A DNA stretch of 64,000 nt from Planctomycetaceae bacterium (lineage in GTDB: Bacteria; Planctomycetota; Planctomycetia; Pirellulales; Lacipirellulaceae), in the NCBI GenBank assembly GCA_002702655.1, contig PABB01000023.1:62001-126000 (forward strand), read 5' to 3'. Shown one piece after another: positions 27,391-36,210 of the stretch. Position numbers and translations under genes: made by a program. Below the pieces are notes generated by a model. The model had not been told where the DNA came from, ran no database searches, and was given only the letters and a program-made list of their open reading frames with translations. Within the stretch, counting starts at the first letter, position 1, and every line of letters starts with the position of its first letter.

Positions 27391-29549
27391 GACGTTTCCT
27401 GGTTCGCGCTCTTGTTTGCGGGACGATCTCGCGGCGCTGCGCCGTCGACGCCCAGGTCGATCGTTCGCCCGCAATACGCGGCCACGTCGGCGCGACCCGT
27501 TGACACCAGGCAGGTTCGCCGATGCACGGTGGCCAACAGGTTCGACGCCACGACCGGCAACTGATCGTCGGGCAGGCTGTCGAGCATTTCGTCGATGAGC
27601 AACATCCGCGGGTTTCCGGCCAAGGCGCGTGCCAACATCAAACGAGCTTGCTGGTTCGGGGATAGCAGTTGCCCGTCGGTATCGATCGGCGTGGCCAACC
27701 CTTCGGGCAGGTCCAGGATCTCGTCCAGCAGGTTCACGTCGGCCAGAGCAAAGCGAATCTTCTCCTCAGACGCCTCGGGTCGGCCCAGGTGGATGTTCTC
27801 GGCAATCGTGCCTTGGAAGATCTCGATGCGGCCGACATAGGCGACCTGCTCCAGCACCGACTCGTGCCGCAGGCGTCGCACATCGGCGCCATCGAGTTCC
27901 ACGTGGCCTCCGCTGGGGGTGCGCAAGCCGGCGATCGCTTCCAAGAGAAACCGTCGCTGGGACGACGAACCGCCGACCAAGGCAACGCGCTCGCCGGGCA
28001 GGAAACGCACCGCAGGCGGCGCGAGCGTTCGTCCGGCTTCATCCGCGGCGCTCAACTCGCTGGCGACCACCGAGACGCCGGCGTCGCGGCGCTGCAACTC
28101 CACGCCTTCAGAGGCCGCCAGGGGCATGTCGAACAGGTGCCCCAGCTTGTCCATCGCCGCGGCCACGTCGTAGTAGCTTTCCAAGTGTTTGCCAATCTTG
28201 GCCAGCGAACTGATGATCACGGTCACAATCAGCTCGGCGGCGACCAATTGGCCGAGCGTCAACTCGCCTTGAATCACGAGCCAACCGCCCAACACCAACA
28301 GCGCCGTGCTGGCGACCGCCTGCATGTCCAGCGCCGCGATCACCTGCCGCAGTAGTATGCGGAAGTGGTTGCGGCGATTCAGCAGGTAATCGGTGACGTG
28401 CCGATCGGCCACGTCCAGGGCAAAGCGAATCTGGCTGCGGCCGCGAAACGCCGTGGGGTGCCGGGCGAGCTCCTCCAGCCAGGCGGCGGTCTGATACTTG
28501 CTCTTCGATTCGTCGATCGCGGTGGTGACGGCGCGCCGGCCCAGAACGAACACGATGCCGACGATCAGCGCCAGCAGAAACACGTCGAAGCCCAGCAGCA
28601 CGGGGTGATAAAACGCGATCACCGTCATGCCAACCAGCGTCTGCAACACCAGCGTGAAGCCGTCGATGAGCATTTGCGCGGTGATCTTCTGAACGGTCAC
28701 CACATCGAAGAAGCGGTTGATCAACTCCGGGCCGTGGTGACTGTCCCAAAAGTCACGCGGCACGCGCGGCAAACGATGGGCCAGGTCGGCGCTGACGCGC
28801 ACGAAAAGCCGCTGCTGAATGATTTCGACGATGTAGGTCTGCATCGCCCGCATGGCTGCCGAGAAACCAAGAAAGGTTAGCAGGATCAGCGCCAGCACCA
28901 CCACCGGCTGCATCAACTGGCCGAACGCCACCGTGTTGACCAGCGCCTCCACGGCGATGGGCGTCGATAGCGACAGCAAGCCGATGACGATGGCCAGCAC
29001 GACTACGACGAAGATGTCGCCGCGCTCCGGCTTGAGCAGATCGAGGTAGCGCGTCAGCGGCGTAGCGCCGTGCGGCCGCGGCGACGCGCAGGGAAACATG
29101 CCCTGCAACGAGAGCCACGGCAGCGGCTTGCCCGCGCTTTGCAGTTCGGCAGCGAGTTTGCCCGGGCTGATCGAGCGCGCCCGCTGGGGCGCCGTCGACG
29201 ACAGGACCGAAAGCTCGCCGCCCCGGTAGTCGACGATCAGCAGCCACTCGCACGCGCCGTCGTTGACGCTGCGGACCAGCGCCAGCGGCGCGCCGGGGCG
29301 AACCAGATTTGACGCCTCGGCCACGTCTGCCAGTATGCGGTCGGCGCGAATTCCCGCCGCGGGCGAGGCATTCAGAATGGCGTCGCGGCAAGACGCGGCG
29401 GAAAGTTCGCCCTCCGCCGACAGTGCGGTGGCGAGCTCGCGACGTAGTTGGGTCCGCTCAAGCGTCGCCTCCATGACCTGGGACGCGTGATCGAGCAAAT
29501 CGACCAGCGAGTCGGTGACGACGGCGACTTGGCTGGTTTCCAGTTCCAT
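27387..29549 (-). CDS. ABC exporter with degenerate nucleotide-binding domain
   Basis: 720 residues. An N-terminal soluble region (1-165) occupies the place of the C39-like domain of type I secretion ABC proteins but shows no Cys protease motif. It is followed by a type-I exporter transmembrane domain (about 180-450, roughly six helices) and an ATPase domain (about 490-700). The ATPase motifs are badly eroded. Walker A reads GGSSSQRR (about 526-533) with no Lys or Ser/Thr; the Q-loop has GR instead of PQ; the signature is LSPNQ instead of LSGGQ; and the H-loop has STGRAD without His. Walker B (MLLIDE) is retained. It probably assembles with the HlyD and TolC proteins downstream. Whether it hydrolyses ATP is doubtful. 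Confidence 0.88.
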   Translation of the reverse strand: MELETSQVAVVTDSLVDLLDHASQVMEATLERTQLRRELATALSAEGELSAASCRDAILNASPAAGIRADRILADVAEASNLVRPGAPLALVRSVNDGACEWLLIVDYRGGELSVLSSTAPQRARSISPGKLAAELQSAGKPLPWLSLQGMFPCASPRPHGATPLTRYLDLLKPERGDIFVVVVLAIVIGLLSLSTPIAVEALVNTVAFGQLMQPVVVLALILLTFLGFSAAMRAMQTYIVEIIQQRLFVRVSADLAHRLPRVPRDFWDSHHGPELINRFFDVVTVQKITAQMLIDGFTLVLQTLVGMTVIAFYHPVLLGFDVFLLALIVGIVFVLGRRAVTTAIDESKSKYQTAAWLEELARHPTAFRGRSQIRFALDVADRHVTDYLLNRRNHFRILLRQVIAALDMQAVASTALLVLGGWLVIQGELTLGQLVAAELIVTVIISSLAKIGKHLESYYDVAAAMDKLGHLFDMPLAASEGVELQRRDAGVSVVASELSAADEAGRTLAPPAVRFLPGERVALVGGSSSQRRFLLEAIAGLRTPSGGHVELDGADVRRLRHESVLEQVAYVGRIEIFQGTIAENIHLGRPEASEEKIRFALADVNLLDEILDLPEGLATPIDTDGQLLSPNQQARLMLARALAGNPRMLLIDEMLDSLPDDQLPVVASNLLATVHRRTCLVSTGRADVAAYCGRTIDLGVDGAAPRDRPANKSANQETS

Positions 29550-29569
29550 GGTCTCATCATCGCCCGCAG

Positions 29570-30025
29570 CTAGCGGGCGGGCGATTGGTGTTGCATGAAG
29601 CGGTGCGTGGCCGACTCGCCCGTGGTGACGAAACCGAGCCGTTGGTACAGGCGCACGGCACGCGGATTGGCCTTCAGGACCTGCAGTCGTACCGTACCGT
29701 GACCATCGAGTATAGCTTGTTCCAACAGGCGGCGGAGGACGGTAGTGCCGATTGTACGGCCTTGCCAGGCCGGTGCAATTTCGATATTGACGCAGTCGAT
29801 GTGGTCCGGGTGAACGCCGACTTGCAGCAGGCCTACGACCTGCCCCTCGACCGTGATCGCTTGCAGGCTTTCACGGGCGAAGTGGTCGCGAAAGTACTGC
29901 CGCTGCCAAGCCTCGTCCCAACCCCAGGTCGCCTCAACGTACTCGCCGAGCGCGGCCTTGTGGATCGCGTAGAGCCGCTCCTCGTCAGCGGCGACGGCGG
30001 GCCGAAGTACAAAATCAACGGTCAC
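29570..30025 (-). CDS. GNAT-family N-acetyltransferase
   Basis: 151 residues from a GTG. The acetyl-CoA binding motif A is visible as IEIAPAWQGRTIGTTVLRRL (the R/Q-x-x-G-x-G/A type), with the C-terminal AVRLYQRLGFVTTGES typical of GNAT enzymes. The acceptor (amine on a protein, antibiotic or metabolite) cannot be inferred. The gene ends 20 bases before the ATG of the degenerate ABC exporter on the same strand, so it is likely the first gene of that operon, which raises the possibility that it modifies the exporter's substrate. It is 185 bases after rho. Confidence 0.85.
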   Translation of the reverse strand: MTVDFVLRPAVAADEERLYAIHKAALGEYVEATWGWDEAWQRQYFRDHFARESLQAITVEGQVVGLLQVGVHPDHIDCVNIEIAPAWQGRTIGTTVLRRLLEQAILDGHGTVRLQVLKANPRAVRLYQRLGFVTTGESATHRFMQHQSPAR

Positions 30026-30210
30026 GGCACTCGTCCCCGGACCAGAATGCGGCCCAGGCCAACGGACATCGGGGCTGATTTTGCACTACGAAGAGTCGCA
30101 GCAGACGGTTCGGCTGGATTTCCGCAAAATGGCCGCCATGGTTTCGCGACCACGCGGCCCCGGTAGAGCACCAAATCGATCCGCCGGGAAAATCTGGGCC
30201 GCAACCGCGG

Positions 30211-31689
30211 TCAGTCCTTGATGCTCATCAAGAACTCGGCGTTCGATTGTGTCTTGCGCAGGCGGGTGGTCAGCAGGTCCATGGCGTCTGCCGGGCTCAT
30301 TTCGTTGAGCACCCGACGCAGCATGCAGACCCGCTTGAACTCCTCGGGGTCCATCAGCATCTCCTCGCGGCGGGTGCCGCTGCGGGCGATGTCGATCGAG
30401 GGCCAAATGCGCTTGTCGACCAACCGACGGTCGAGCACGATCTCCTGGTTGCCGGTGCCTTTGAACTCTTCGAAGATCACCTCGTCCATGCGGCTGCCGG
30501 TGTCGATCAGTGCGGTGGCGATGATGGTCAGCGAGCCGCCCTCTTCCACCTTGCGGGCCGATCCGAAGAACCGCTTGGGCCGCTGCATGGCGTTGGCGTC
30601 GATGCCGCCCGAAAGGATTTTGCCGCTGCTGGGGCACTCGGCATTCCAGGCCCGGGCCAATCGCGTGATGCTGTCGAGGAAGATCACCACGTCGCGGCCG
30701 TACTCGACCATCCGCTTGGCTTTTTCCAGCACCATTTCGGCCACCTGGACGTGGCGGGCGGAGGTCTCGTCGAACGTGCTGGAGATGACTTCGCAGTTGG
30801 CGCCCTTCACTTGGCGCTCCATGTCGGTCACTTCCTCGGGGCGCTCGTCGATCAACAGCATGATGACGTACGCGCCCGGGTAGTTGGCCAGCACGCTCTT
30901 GGCCATTTTCTGCATCATGACCGTCTTGCCGGCGCGAGGCGGGCTGACGATCAGACCGCGCTGCCCAAAGCCGATCGGCACGATCATGTCGATCACCCGC
31001 ATGTCGACCTCGTCCGGGTCGTGCTCCATGCGAATCCGCTCGTCGGGATGCACGGGGGTGAGGTTGTCGAACAGAACTTTCTTGTTGACGTGGTTGGGGT
31101 CGCCGCCGTTGATCTGCTCGACGCGCAACAGGGCGAAGTACCGCTCGTTTTCCTTGGGCGGGCGAATCGTGCCGGCCACGGTGGCGCCGGTCAGCAAACC
31201 GAAACGGCGGATCTGGCTGGGCGACACGTAAATGTCGTCGGGGCACGACAGGTAGTGGTAATCGGGCGAGCGCAGGAATCCGAACCCGTCGGGCAGGATT
31301 TCCAGCGTGCCTTCGCCGTACATCATGCCGTCGAGCTTCACCCGCTTTTTGAGGATCCGGAAAATCAGATCCTGCTTCTTGAGCTGGGCGGCTTCCTCGA
31401 TTTGTTCCTGCTCGGCGACTTCGATCAGCTCGGGCATGCTCATCCGCTGCAGCGCAGCGATGTGCACGTTGTTGTCCGGCTTGTCGGTCCGCTCGATCGT
31501 CTTGCCGATGCGGCGTACGCGCTCGGCGGCCTTATCGAGTTCCTCGGCGAACGACAGCGGCTCCTCGCGCTCCAGATTGGCGAGCGTCTGAGGATCGATC
31601 CCCTCGGGCGCGGAGGAATAGTGGCGGCGCCGCTGCGGCGAATTTTGATAGCGTCCTTGTCGCGGACCGCGATTGTGGGTCTCGGCCAT
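30211..31689 (-). CDS. rho: transcription termination factor Rho
   Basis: 492 residues, longer than E. coli Rho (419) because of a basic and acidic N-terminal extension ([20 protein letters not shown]). The N-terminal helix bundle ([21 protein letters not shown]), the cold-shock-like RNA-binding domain ([26 protein letters not shown]) and the RecA-like ATPase (Walker [11 protein letters not shown], Walker [15 protein letters not shown]-loop and R-loop [19 protein letters not shown]) are all present. It is an RNA-dependent hexameric helicase that ends transcription. A standalone gene with a 340-base leader (31690-32028) upstream; rho leaders often carry autoregulation, but I see no firm element there. 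Confidence 0.97.
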   Translation of the reverse strand: MAETHNRGPRQGRYQNSPQRRRHYSSAPEGIDPQTLANLEREEPLSFAEELDKAAERVRRIGKTIERTDKPDNNVHIAALQRMSMPELIEVAEQEQIEEAAQLKKQDLIFRILKKRVKLDGMMYGEGTLEILPDGFGFLRSPDYHYLSCPDDIYVSPSQIRRFGLLTGATVAGTIRPPKENERYFALLRVEQINGGDPNHVNKKVLFDNLTPVHPDERIRMEHDPDEVDMRVIDMIVPIGFGQRGLIVSPPRAGKTVMMQKMAKSVLANYPGAYVIMLLIDERPEEVTDMERQVKGANCEVISSTFDETSARHVQVAEMVLEKAKRMVEYGRDVVIFLDSITRLARAWNAECPSSGKILSGGIDANAMQRPKRFFGSARKVEEGGSLTIIATALIDTGSRMDEVIFEEFKGTGNQEIVLDRRLVDKRIWPSIDIARSGTRREEMLMDPEEFKRVCMLRRVLNEMSPADAMDLLTTRLRKTQSNAEFLMSIKD

Positions 31690-32028
31690 GAATCAAGCTC
31701 CTGACGGGCAGGCGAAAAGAGGGGGAGCGTCGGCGCACGAAAGGCCCGACGGCGGGTGGAATCGGTAGGCGGGAAGGTGGGAAACAGCGGCGAGCAACCC
31801 AGCGGCAACTCGCGAATCAAATAGGCAGGCGTAACGATGCCGCCGCCAACGCGGGGATCAAGAACTTCAAGAGGTGAGTCTCAACGGCGCCGGGCAAGGA
31901 GGGGAGGGCCGCGGCAGGCGGGAAATCGTTACAAGTGTTAGTATGCCAAGGGCATGCGGCGATGCAAAGCGCAACGTCGAAAATCTGCGGGAAATGCACG
32001 GCCAGGTGCGCATTGTCGCGGATGCGAC
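31690..32028. other. rho leader / spacer to coaE, no gene seen
   Basis: 339 bases without a convincing ORF. A moderately AT-richer patch near 31925-31965 may hold the rho promoter, but the hexamers are poor matches, so no promoter is called. Confidence 0.4.
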
Positions 32029-32637
32029 TCAATTGGTGGTGGCGATTCGCTCGGACCAGAATTGGCCGATTTGCTGGGCCAATTCGTCGAGTGTGCCGCC
32101 GCTGTCGACCGTCCAACTGGCGTGCGCCCGCTTCTGTTCTATCGGCATCTGGGCCGCCTCACGCCGCTCGAATTCACCGGGAGGCCAGCCGCGGGTCGCT
32201 GCTCGCTGGCGGCGGATTGGCTCGGGACAGTCGACCCAAACCAGCTCGTCGCATATCTCGCCCCAGCCGGCCTCCAGTAGCAGTGGTGCGTCGACGACGG
32301 CTGCGGGACAGTCGGTCGCTGCCAGCCGGGCGATCTCCGCCTCGAACGCGCCCCGCACACGGGGGTGCAGGAGCTGCTCGATCCAGAGGCGTTCGGCTTC
32401 CCCCTCGGAAGAGGGGTCGAAGATCCGTGCCGCGATCGCCCCCCGGCGGGGTCGGCCCTGCTCGTCCAGGATTTCAGGCCCCCACCGCTCGGCCAGCAAC
32501 CGTTGGACCTCGGGGTTGGCGAACTGCTGCCCCACCGCCGCATCGGCGTCGAGCACCGCCGCTCCCAGCTCGCGCAGCGCCGCGGCGGCGGCGCTCTTGC
32601 CGCTGGCGATACCGCCGATCAGGCCGATGGTTTTCAT
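32029..32637 (-). CDS. coaE: dephospho-CoA kinase
   Basis: 202 residues from the ATG at 32637; longer upstream frames are rejected because homology starts at MKTIGLIGGIASGKSA. It catalyses the last step of coenzyme A synthesis, phosphorylating the 3'-OH of dephospho-CoA. The P-loop GGIASGKS, the adenylate-kinase-like core with VLDADAAVGQQF, the LLHP motif, VVDAPLLLEAGW and the DCPEPIRRQRAATRGW lid are present, and the length fits the family. The order polA-coaE-rho on one strand is conserved in many planctomycetes as far as I recall; here the genes are separated by repeat-bearing spacers. Confidence 0.94.
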   Translation of the reverse strand: MKTIGLIGGIASGKSAAAAALRELGAAVLDADAAVGQQFANPEVQRLLAERWGPEILDEQGRPRRGAIAARIFDPSSEGEAERLWIEQLLHPRVRGAFEAEIARLAATDCPAAVVDAPLLLEAGWGEICDELVWVDCPEPIRRQRAATRGWPPGEFERREAAQMPIEQKRAHASWTVDSGGTLDELAQQIGQFWSERIATTN

Positions 32638-32779
32638 GGGAGATGGGAGGCTTGAGTTCTGAGTTGTGAGGGGGGATCCGCCATCGTGGCCGCCGCTGCG
32701 ACGCATTCTCACGCCCCACGCGGCGGTCTGCAACGCCAGCGCATACCCGAACGCCGCGGATTGCCGACCGCCAAAAAGC

Positions 32780-32948
32780 CGCGACCGGTGGTCGCGAGGC
32801 GGGGGCGACGCGGTTCGGCCGGGGCGACGCGGTAGTCTACCGCTGAGCGGTGCATTGCGATCGGGCCGCATTCCGCGACCAGCGGTCGCGGCTTTGTGCC
32901 GGTTCGCATACCGCGACCAGCGGTCGCGACTTTATGCCGGCTCGCATT
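32780..32948. repeat. three CGCGACC palindromes and a 38-base tandem repeat at the polA end
   Basis: The hairpin CGCGACC-N3-GGTCGCG occurs at 32780-32796, 32874-32890 and 32912-32928. The last two belong to a 38-base tandem duplication (32873-32910 and 32911-32948) differing at only a few positions, and the second copy contains the polA stop codon and its last codons. The hairpins lie just beyond polA in the direction of transcription and may stabilise the 3' end or aid termination. The remainder of the 294-base spacer shows no gene. Confidence 0.65.
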
Positions 32949-35904
32949 CGGCCCAGTTCGGGCCGACTTTCACGTCGACCGCCAGGGGGACGCTCAGGTC
33001 CATCACGCCGGTCATTTCCTCGGCGACCATTTTGGCCAGCGCCTCGGCGTGCTCGGGGGGCGTCTCGAACAGCAACTCGTCGTGAATCTGCAGCAGCATG
33101 GCCGCGGGGGACTGCTCGTCGCGCAGGCGGCGCGCGACCCGCAGCATGGCCAGCTTGATCAGATCGGCCGCCGAGCCCTGGATGACCGTGTTCACGGCCG
33201 TGCGCTCCGGCAGGTTGAGCTGCCGCAGTGCGCCGCTGGCCTCGCGGAAGTCGGGCGTCGGCTCGCGGACTCCGTCGACCTTGCGTTTGCGACCCAACAG
33301 GGTGGAGACGAAACCCCGCCGCCGGCAACTGGCGAGCGTCTCGACAAAGAAATCCAACACGCCGGGGTACTTGGCGAAGTAAGCCTCGATGAACGCGGCC
33401 GCTTCGTCCTTTTCGATCCCCAGCGACTTGGCCAAACCGAACGGGCTTTGGCCGTAGATGATGCCGAAGTTGACCGCCTTGGCGGCGCGGCGCATCTCGG
33501 GGGTCACCTCGTCCATGGTCACGTCGTTCACCTGCGACGCGACCAGGCGGTGGATGTCCTCGTCGTTGGCGAACGCCGTGCGCAGCGACTCGTCGCCCGT
33601 GTAGTGGGCCAGCACGCGCAGCTCGATCTGCGAGTAGTCGGCCGCCAGCAACAGCCAGCCGGGCTCGCCAGCTTTGAACGCCGAGCGGATCTCGCGCCCC
33701 GCGGTCGTGCGCACGGGGATGTTCTGCAGATTGGGGTTGTTCGAGCTGAGCCGCCCGGTGGCCGCCACCACTTGGTTGAGCGACGAATGCACGCGGCCTG
33801 TGTCCGGATGGACCAGCTTGGGCAGCGCGTCGATGTACGTGCCCAGCAGCTTGGCGTACTGGCGGTGCTCGACAATCTTGGCCGGCAGCGGATGAAGCGG
33901 GGCGAGTTCCTCCAGCACGCTGGCGTCGGTGCTCGCGCCGGTCTTGGTCTTCTTGATGACCGGCAGGCCGAGTTCGGTGAATAGCAGCTCGGCCAGCTGC
34001 TTAGGCGAGGCGATGTTCAGCGGGTGGCCCGCCATCTCCTCGATTTCCTGCTCGAGCGCCTGCAGCCGGGCGGTGTACGTCTCGCTGAGTTCGGCCAACC
34101 GCTGCACGTCGACGCACACGCCCCGGTGCTCCAACTCGGCCAGCACGGGAATGAGCGGGGTTTCGACCGTTTCGTTGAGCTCGGTCAACTGCTCGGCGGC
34201 GAGGCGCTCCTCCAACAGCGGCATCAGCCGCAGCGGCACGTCGGCGTCTTCGGCCGCGTAGTTGGCCACCTCGGCCACCGCGGCCTGGTCCATGCGGAGC
34301 TGCGACTTGCCTTTGCCGATGAGTTCCTCGATCTTGACCGTCTGGTGATCCAGATACTTCAGCGCCAGCTGGTCGAGATTGTGCGATCGCTCGCCCGCGT
34401 CGAGCAGGTAGCTGGCCACCATGGTGTCGAACGCGACGCCGGCCAACTCAATCCCGGCGGAGCGGAGCACGACGATGTCGTATTTCAGGTTCTGGCCGAC
34501 TTTGGCGACCGCGGGGTTTTCCAGCACCGGGCGCAACGCGTCGGCGGCCGCCTCGGGGGCGATGACGGTCGAGCCCTCGGGGCCGCGGATCGGCACGTAC
34601 GCCGCTTCGCCGGGCGCCCAGGCGAACGAGTAGCCGACGATCTCCGCGAACCGTGGGTTGATGTCGGTCGTTTCGGTGTCGACGGAGATCAGCGATTGCG
34701 CCTCCAACGTGGCGACGAGTTCCGCCAGGCCCGCGGCCGTGTCGACGAGTTGGTAGTTGGCGTCCCAATTGTCGGCAAACAGGCCGCCGCTTTGGGCGGC
34801 GTCGGCTGCGACGCCCTGGGAACCATCGCTCTTGGAGGCGGACTCGCGTCCGCCGCTAAGTGGGGCGGAGCCGTACGCGCCAGCAACCGCCAACGCGCGA
34901 TCGCCGAGGGAGCGGAAGCCGTATTCGCGGAACAACTCAATCACGCGATCGGCATTGATGGCGCCGACGCGGGAGGCCGCCCAGTCGGGCTCCACCGGCA
35001 CGTGGCGGTTCAACTCGACCAGCTTGCGTGAGATCAGTGCATCGTCGCGGTGGTTGATCAGATTCTCGCGGCGTTTCTTGGCGGTGACTTCCTCGGCATG
35101 GTCCAGCACGTTTTCGACCGTGCCGTATTTGTCGAGCAGCTCTTTAGCGATCTTCGGCCCGATCAGCGGCACGCCCGGCACGTTGTCGATCTTGTCGCCC
35201 ACCAGCGCTTGGAAATCGCAGACCTGCTCCGGGCGGATGCCCCAATCGGCCTCGAGCGCGATCGCGTCATACTCTTCGTCCTTGCGAATGTTGTAGACGC
35301 TGACCAGCGGCGTGATGAGCTGGCGGCAGTCTTTGTCGCCGGTGACGACCAGGCACTTGGCGCCTTGCTCGTCGCACAGCCGGGCGACGGTTGCCAGCAC
35401 GTCGTCCGCCTCGTAGCCCTCGCTGGCGAGCACGGGAATGCCCAGCGCCGCGAGCACCTCGCGGATCTTGGGCAGCTGCGAGGCCAACTCCTCCGGCATC
35501 TCGCCGCGGTCGGCCTTGTAGTCGTCGTACAACTCGTGCCGAAACGTCGGCCCCGGCAGGTCGAACGCCGCGACCAACGCGGTGGGCCGCTTGCGCTCGA
35601 TCAGCTGCAGCATATCGCGGGTGAAGCCGTACACCGCCCCCACCGGCTCGCCACGGGGGCTGCTCAAATCCGAGCCGTGCATGGCGTGGAAGACCTGGAA
35701 GATCAGCGAGTGGGCGTCGACCGCGTAAACGGTCCAGCCGGCGATGGAATCGACGGGCTCTGGACGGCATTGCTGCGACTGGCCCGCGGCGGCGCCGTCT
35801 TGCGCGTTTCCGCCAGCGGTGGCGCCGGGCTCTGCGCCGTTGCCGCCGCCGTCATCGTGGTCGTCGTCCATCCCGGGCAGCGAAGTCTGGCGAGCTTTGG
35901 ACAT
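32932..35904 (-). CDS. polA: DNA polymerase I
   Basis: 990 residues from the ATG at 35904. An acidic, Gly/Ala-rich extension of about 55 residues, starting MSKARQTSLPGMDDDHDD, precedes the 5'-3' exonuclease domain (VYAVDAHSLIFQVFHA, GYEADDVLATVA, VTGDKDCRQLI). The 3'-5' proofreading domain is intact: D-x-E at Asp409/Glu411 (SVDTETT), NLKYD and YAAEDAD. The polymerase has motif A DYSQIELRVLAHY (Asp756), motif B RRAAKAVNFGIIYG and motif C QIHDELLF (His941-Asp942-Glu943). It fills gaps and removes primers in replication and repair. The N-terminal QTSLPGM resembles, distantly, a sliding-clamp-binding peptide. A 38-base tandem repeat overlaps the stop codon. Confidence 0.97.
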   Translation of the reverse strand: MSKARQTSLPGMDDDHDDGGGNGAEPGATAGGNAQDGAAAGQSQQCRPEPVDSIAGWTVYAVDAHSLIFQVFHAMHGSDLSSPRGEPVGAVYGFTRDMLQLIERKRPTALVAAFDLPGPTFRHELYDDYKADRGEMPEELASQLPKIREVLAALGIPVLASEGYEADDVLATVARLCDEQGAKCLVVTGDKDCRQLITPLVSVYNIRKDEEYDAIALEADWGIRPEQVCDFQALVGDKIDNVPGVPLIGPKIAKELLDKYGTVENVLDHAEEVTAKKRRENLINHRDDALISRKLVELNRHVPVEPDWAASRVGAINADRVIELFREYGFRSLGDRALAVAGAYGSAPLSGGRESASKSDGSQGVAADAAQSGGLFADNWDANYQLVDTAAGLAELVATLEAQSLISVDTETTDINPRFAEIVGYSFAWAPGEAAYVPIRGPEGSTVIAPEAAADALRPVLENPAVAKVGQNLKYDIVVLRSAGIELAGVAFDTMVASYLLDAGERSHNLDQLALKYLDHQTVKIEELIGKGKSQLRMDQAAVAEVANYAAEDADVPLRLMPLLEERLAAEQLTELNETVETPLIPVLAELEHRGVCVDVQRLAELSETYTARLQALEQEIEEMAGHPLNIASPKQLAELLFTELGLPVIKKTKTGASTDASVLEELAPLHPLPAKIVEHRQYAKLLGTYIDALPKLVHPDTGRVHSSLNQVVAATGRLSSNNPNLQNIPVRTTAGREIRSAFKAGEPGWLLLAADYSQIELRVLAHYTGDESLRTAFANDEDIHRLVASQVNDVTMDEVTPEMRRAAKAVNFGIIYGQSPFGLAKSLGIEKDEAAAFIEAYFAKYPGVLDFFVETLASCRRRGFVSTLLGRKRKVDGVREPTPDFREASGALRQLNLPERTAVNTVIQGSAADLIKLAMLRVARRLRDEQSPAAMLLQIHDELLFETPPEHAEALAKMVAEEMTGVMDLSVPLAVDVKVGPNWAECEPA

Positions 35905-36210
35905 GAAGGAGAAGCTTGAGGGGTGAGGCTGGAGGCGTGAGGATCGGCAAACGAGCCCGTTTGGGGCCTCCAATGTACCGCACCGACCCTGTGGAGCGAA
36001 CCATACCGCGGGAGTTCAGCCCGCGCTTGCGGCCTATGTCGATTGCAGCGTTTGGCGCGTCGAGTGCGCCCGGGGACTCGCCTCGCTGCGCAGTCGCGAT
36101 TTCTGGCGGCAACCTACACTTTCGAGCGCCCCGCCGCGTGCGCTCGTTGCACGGCCGGGGCCGACACGCTATGGATTCGCCCTGCCCGTCGTCTTGCCAA
36201 AGTTTCGCCC
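35905..36210. other. divergent spacer between polA and the sugar transferase
   Basis: 306 bases with no independent gene. An in-frame upstream extension of the transferase from a TTG at 36043 lacks family features. The spacer presumably contains both promoters, but I see no consensus hexamers. Confidence 0.4.

Noticed and set aside
36043-36210. N-terminal extension of the sugar transferase from a TTG
   Set aside because: The added 56 residues are Arg/Ala rich without the expected membrane helix; kept only as an alternative start.
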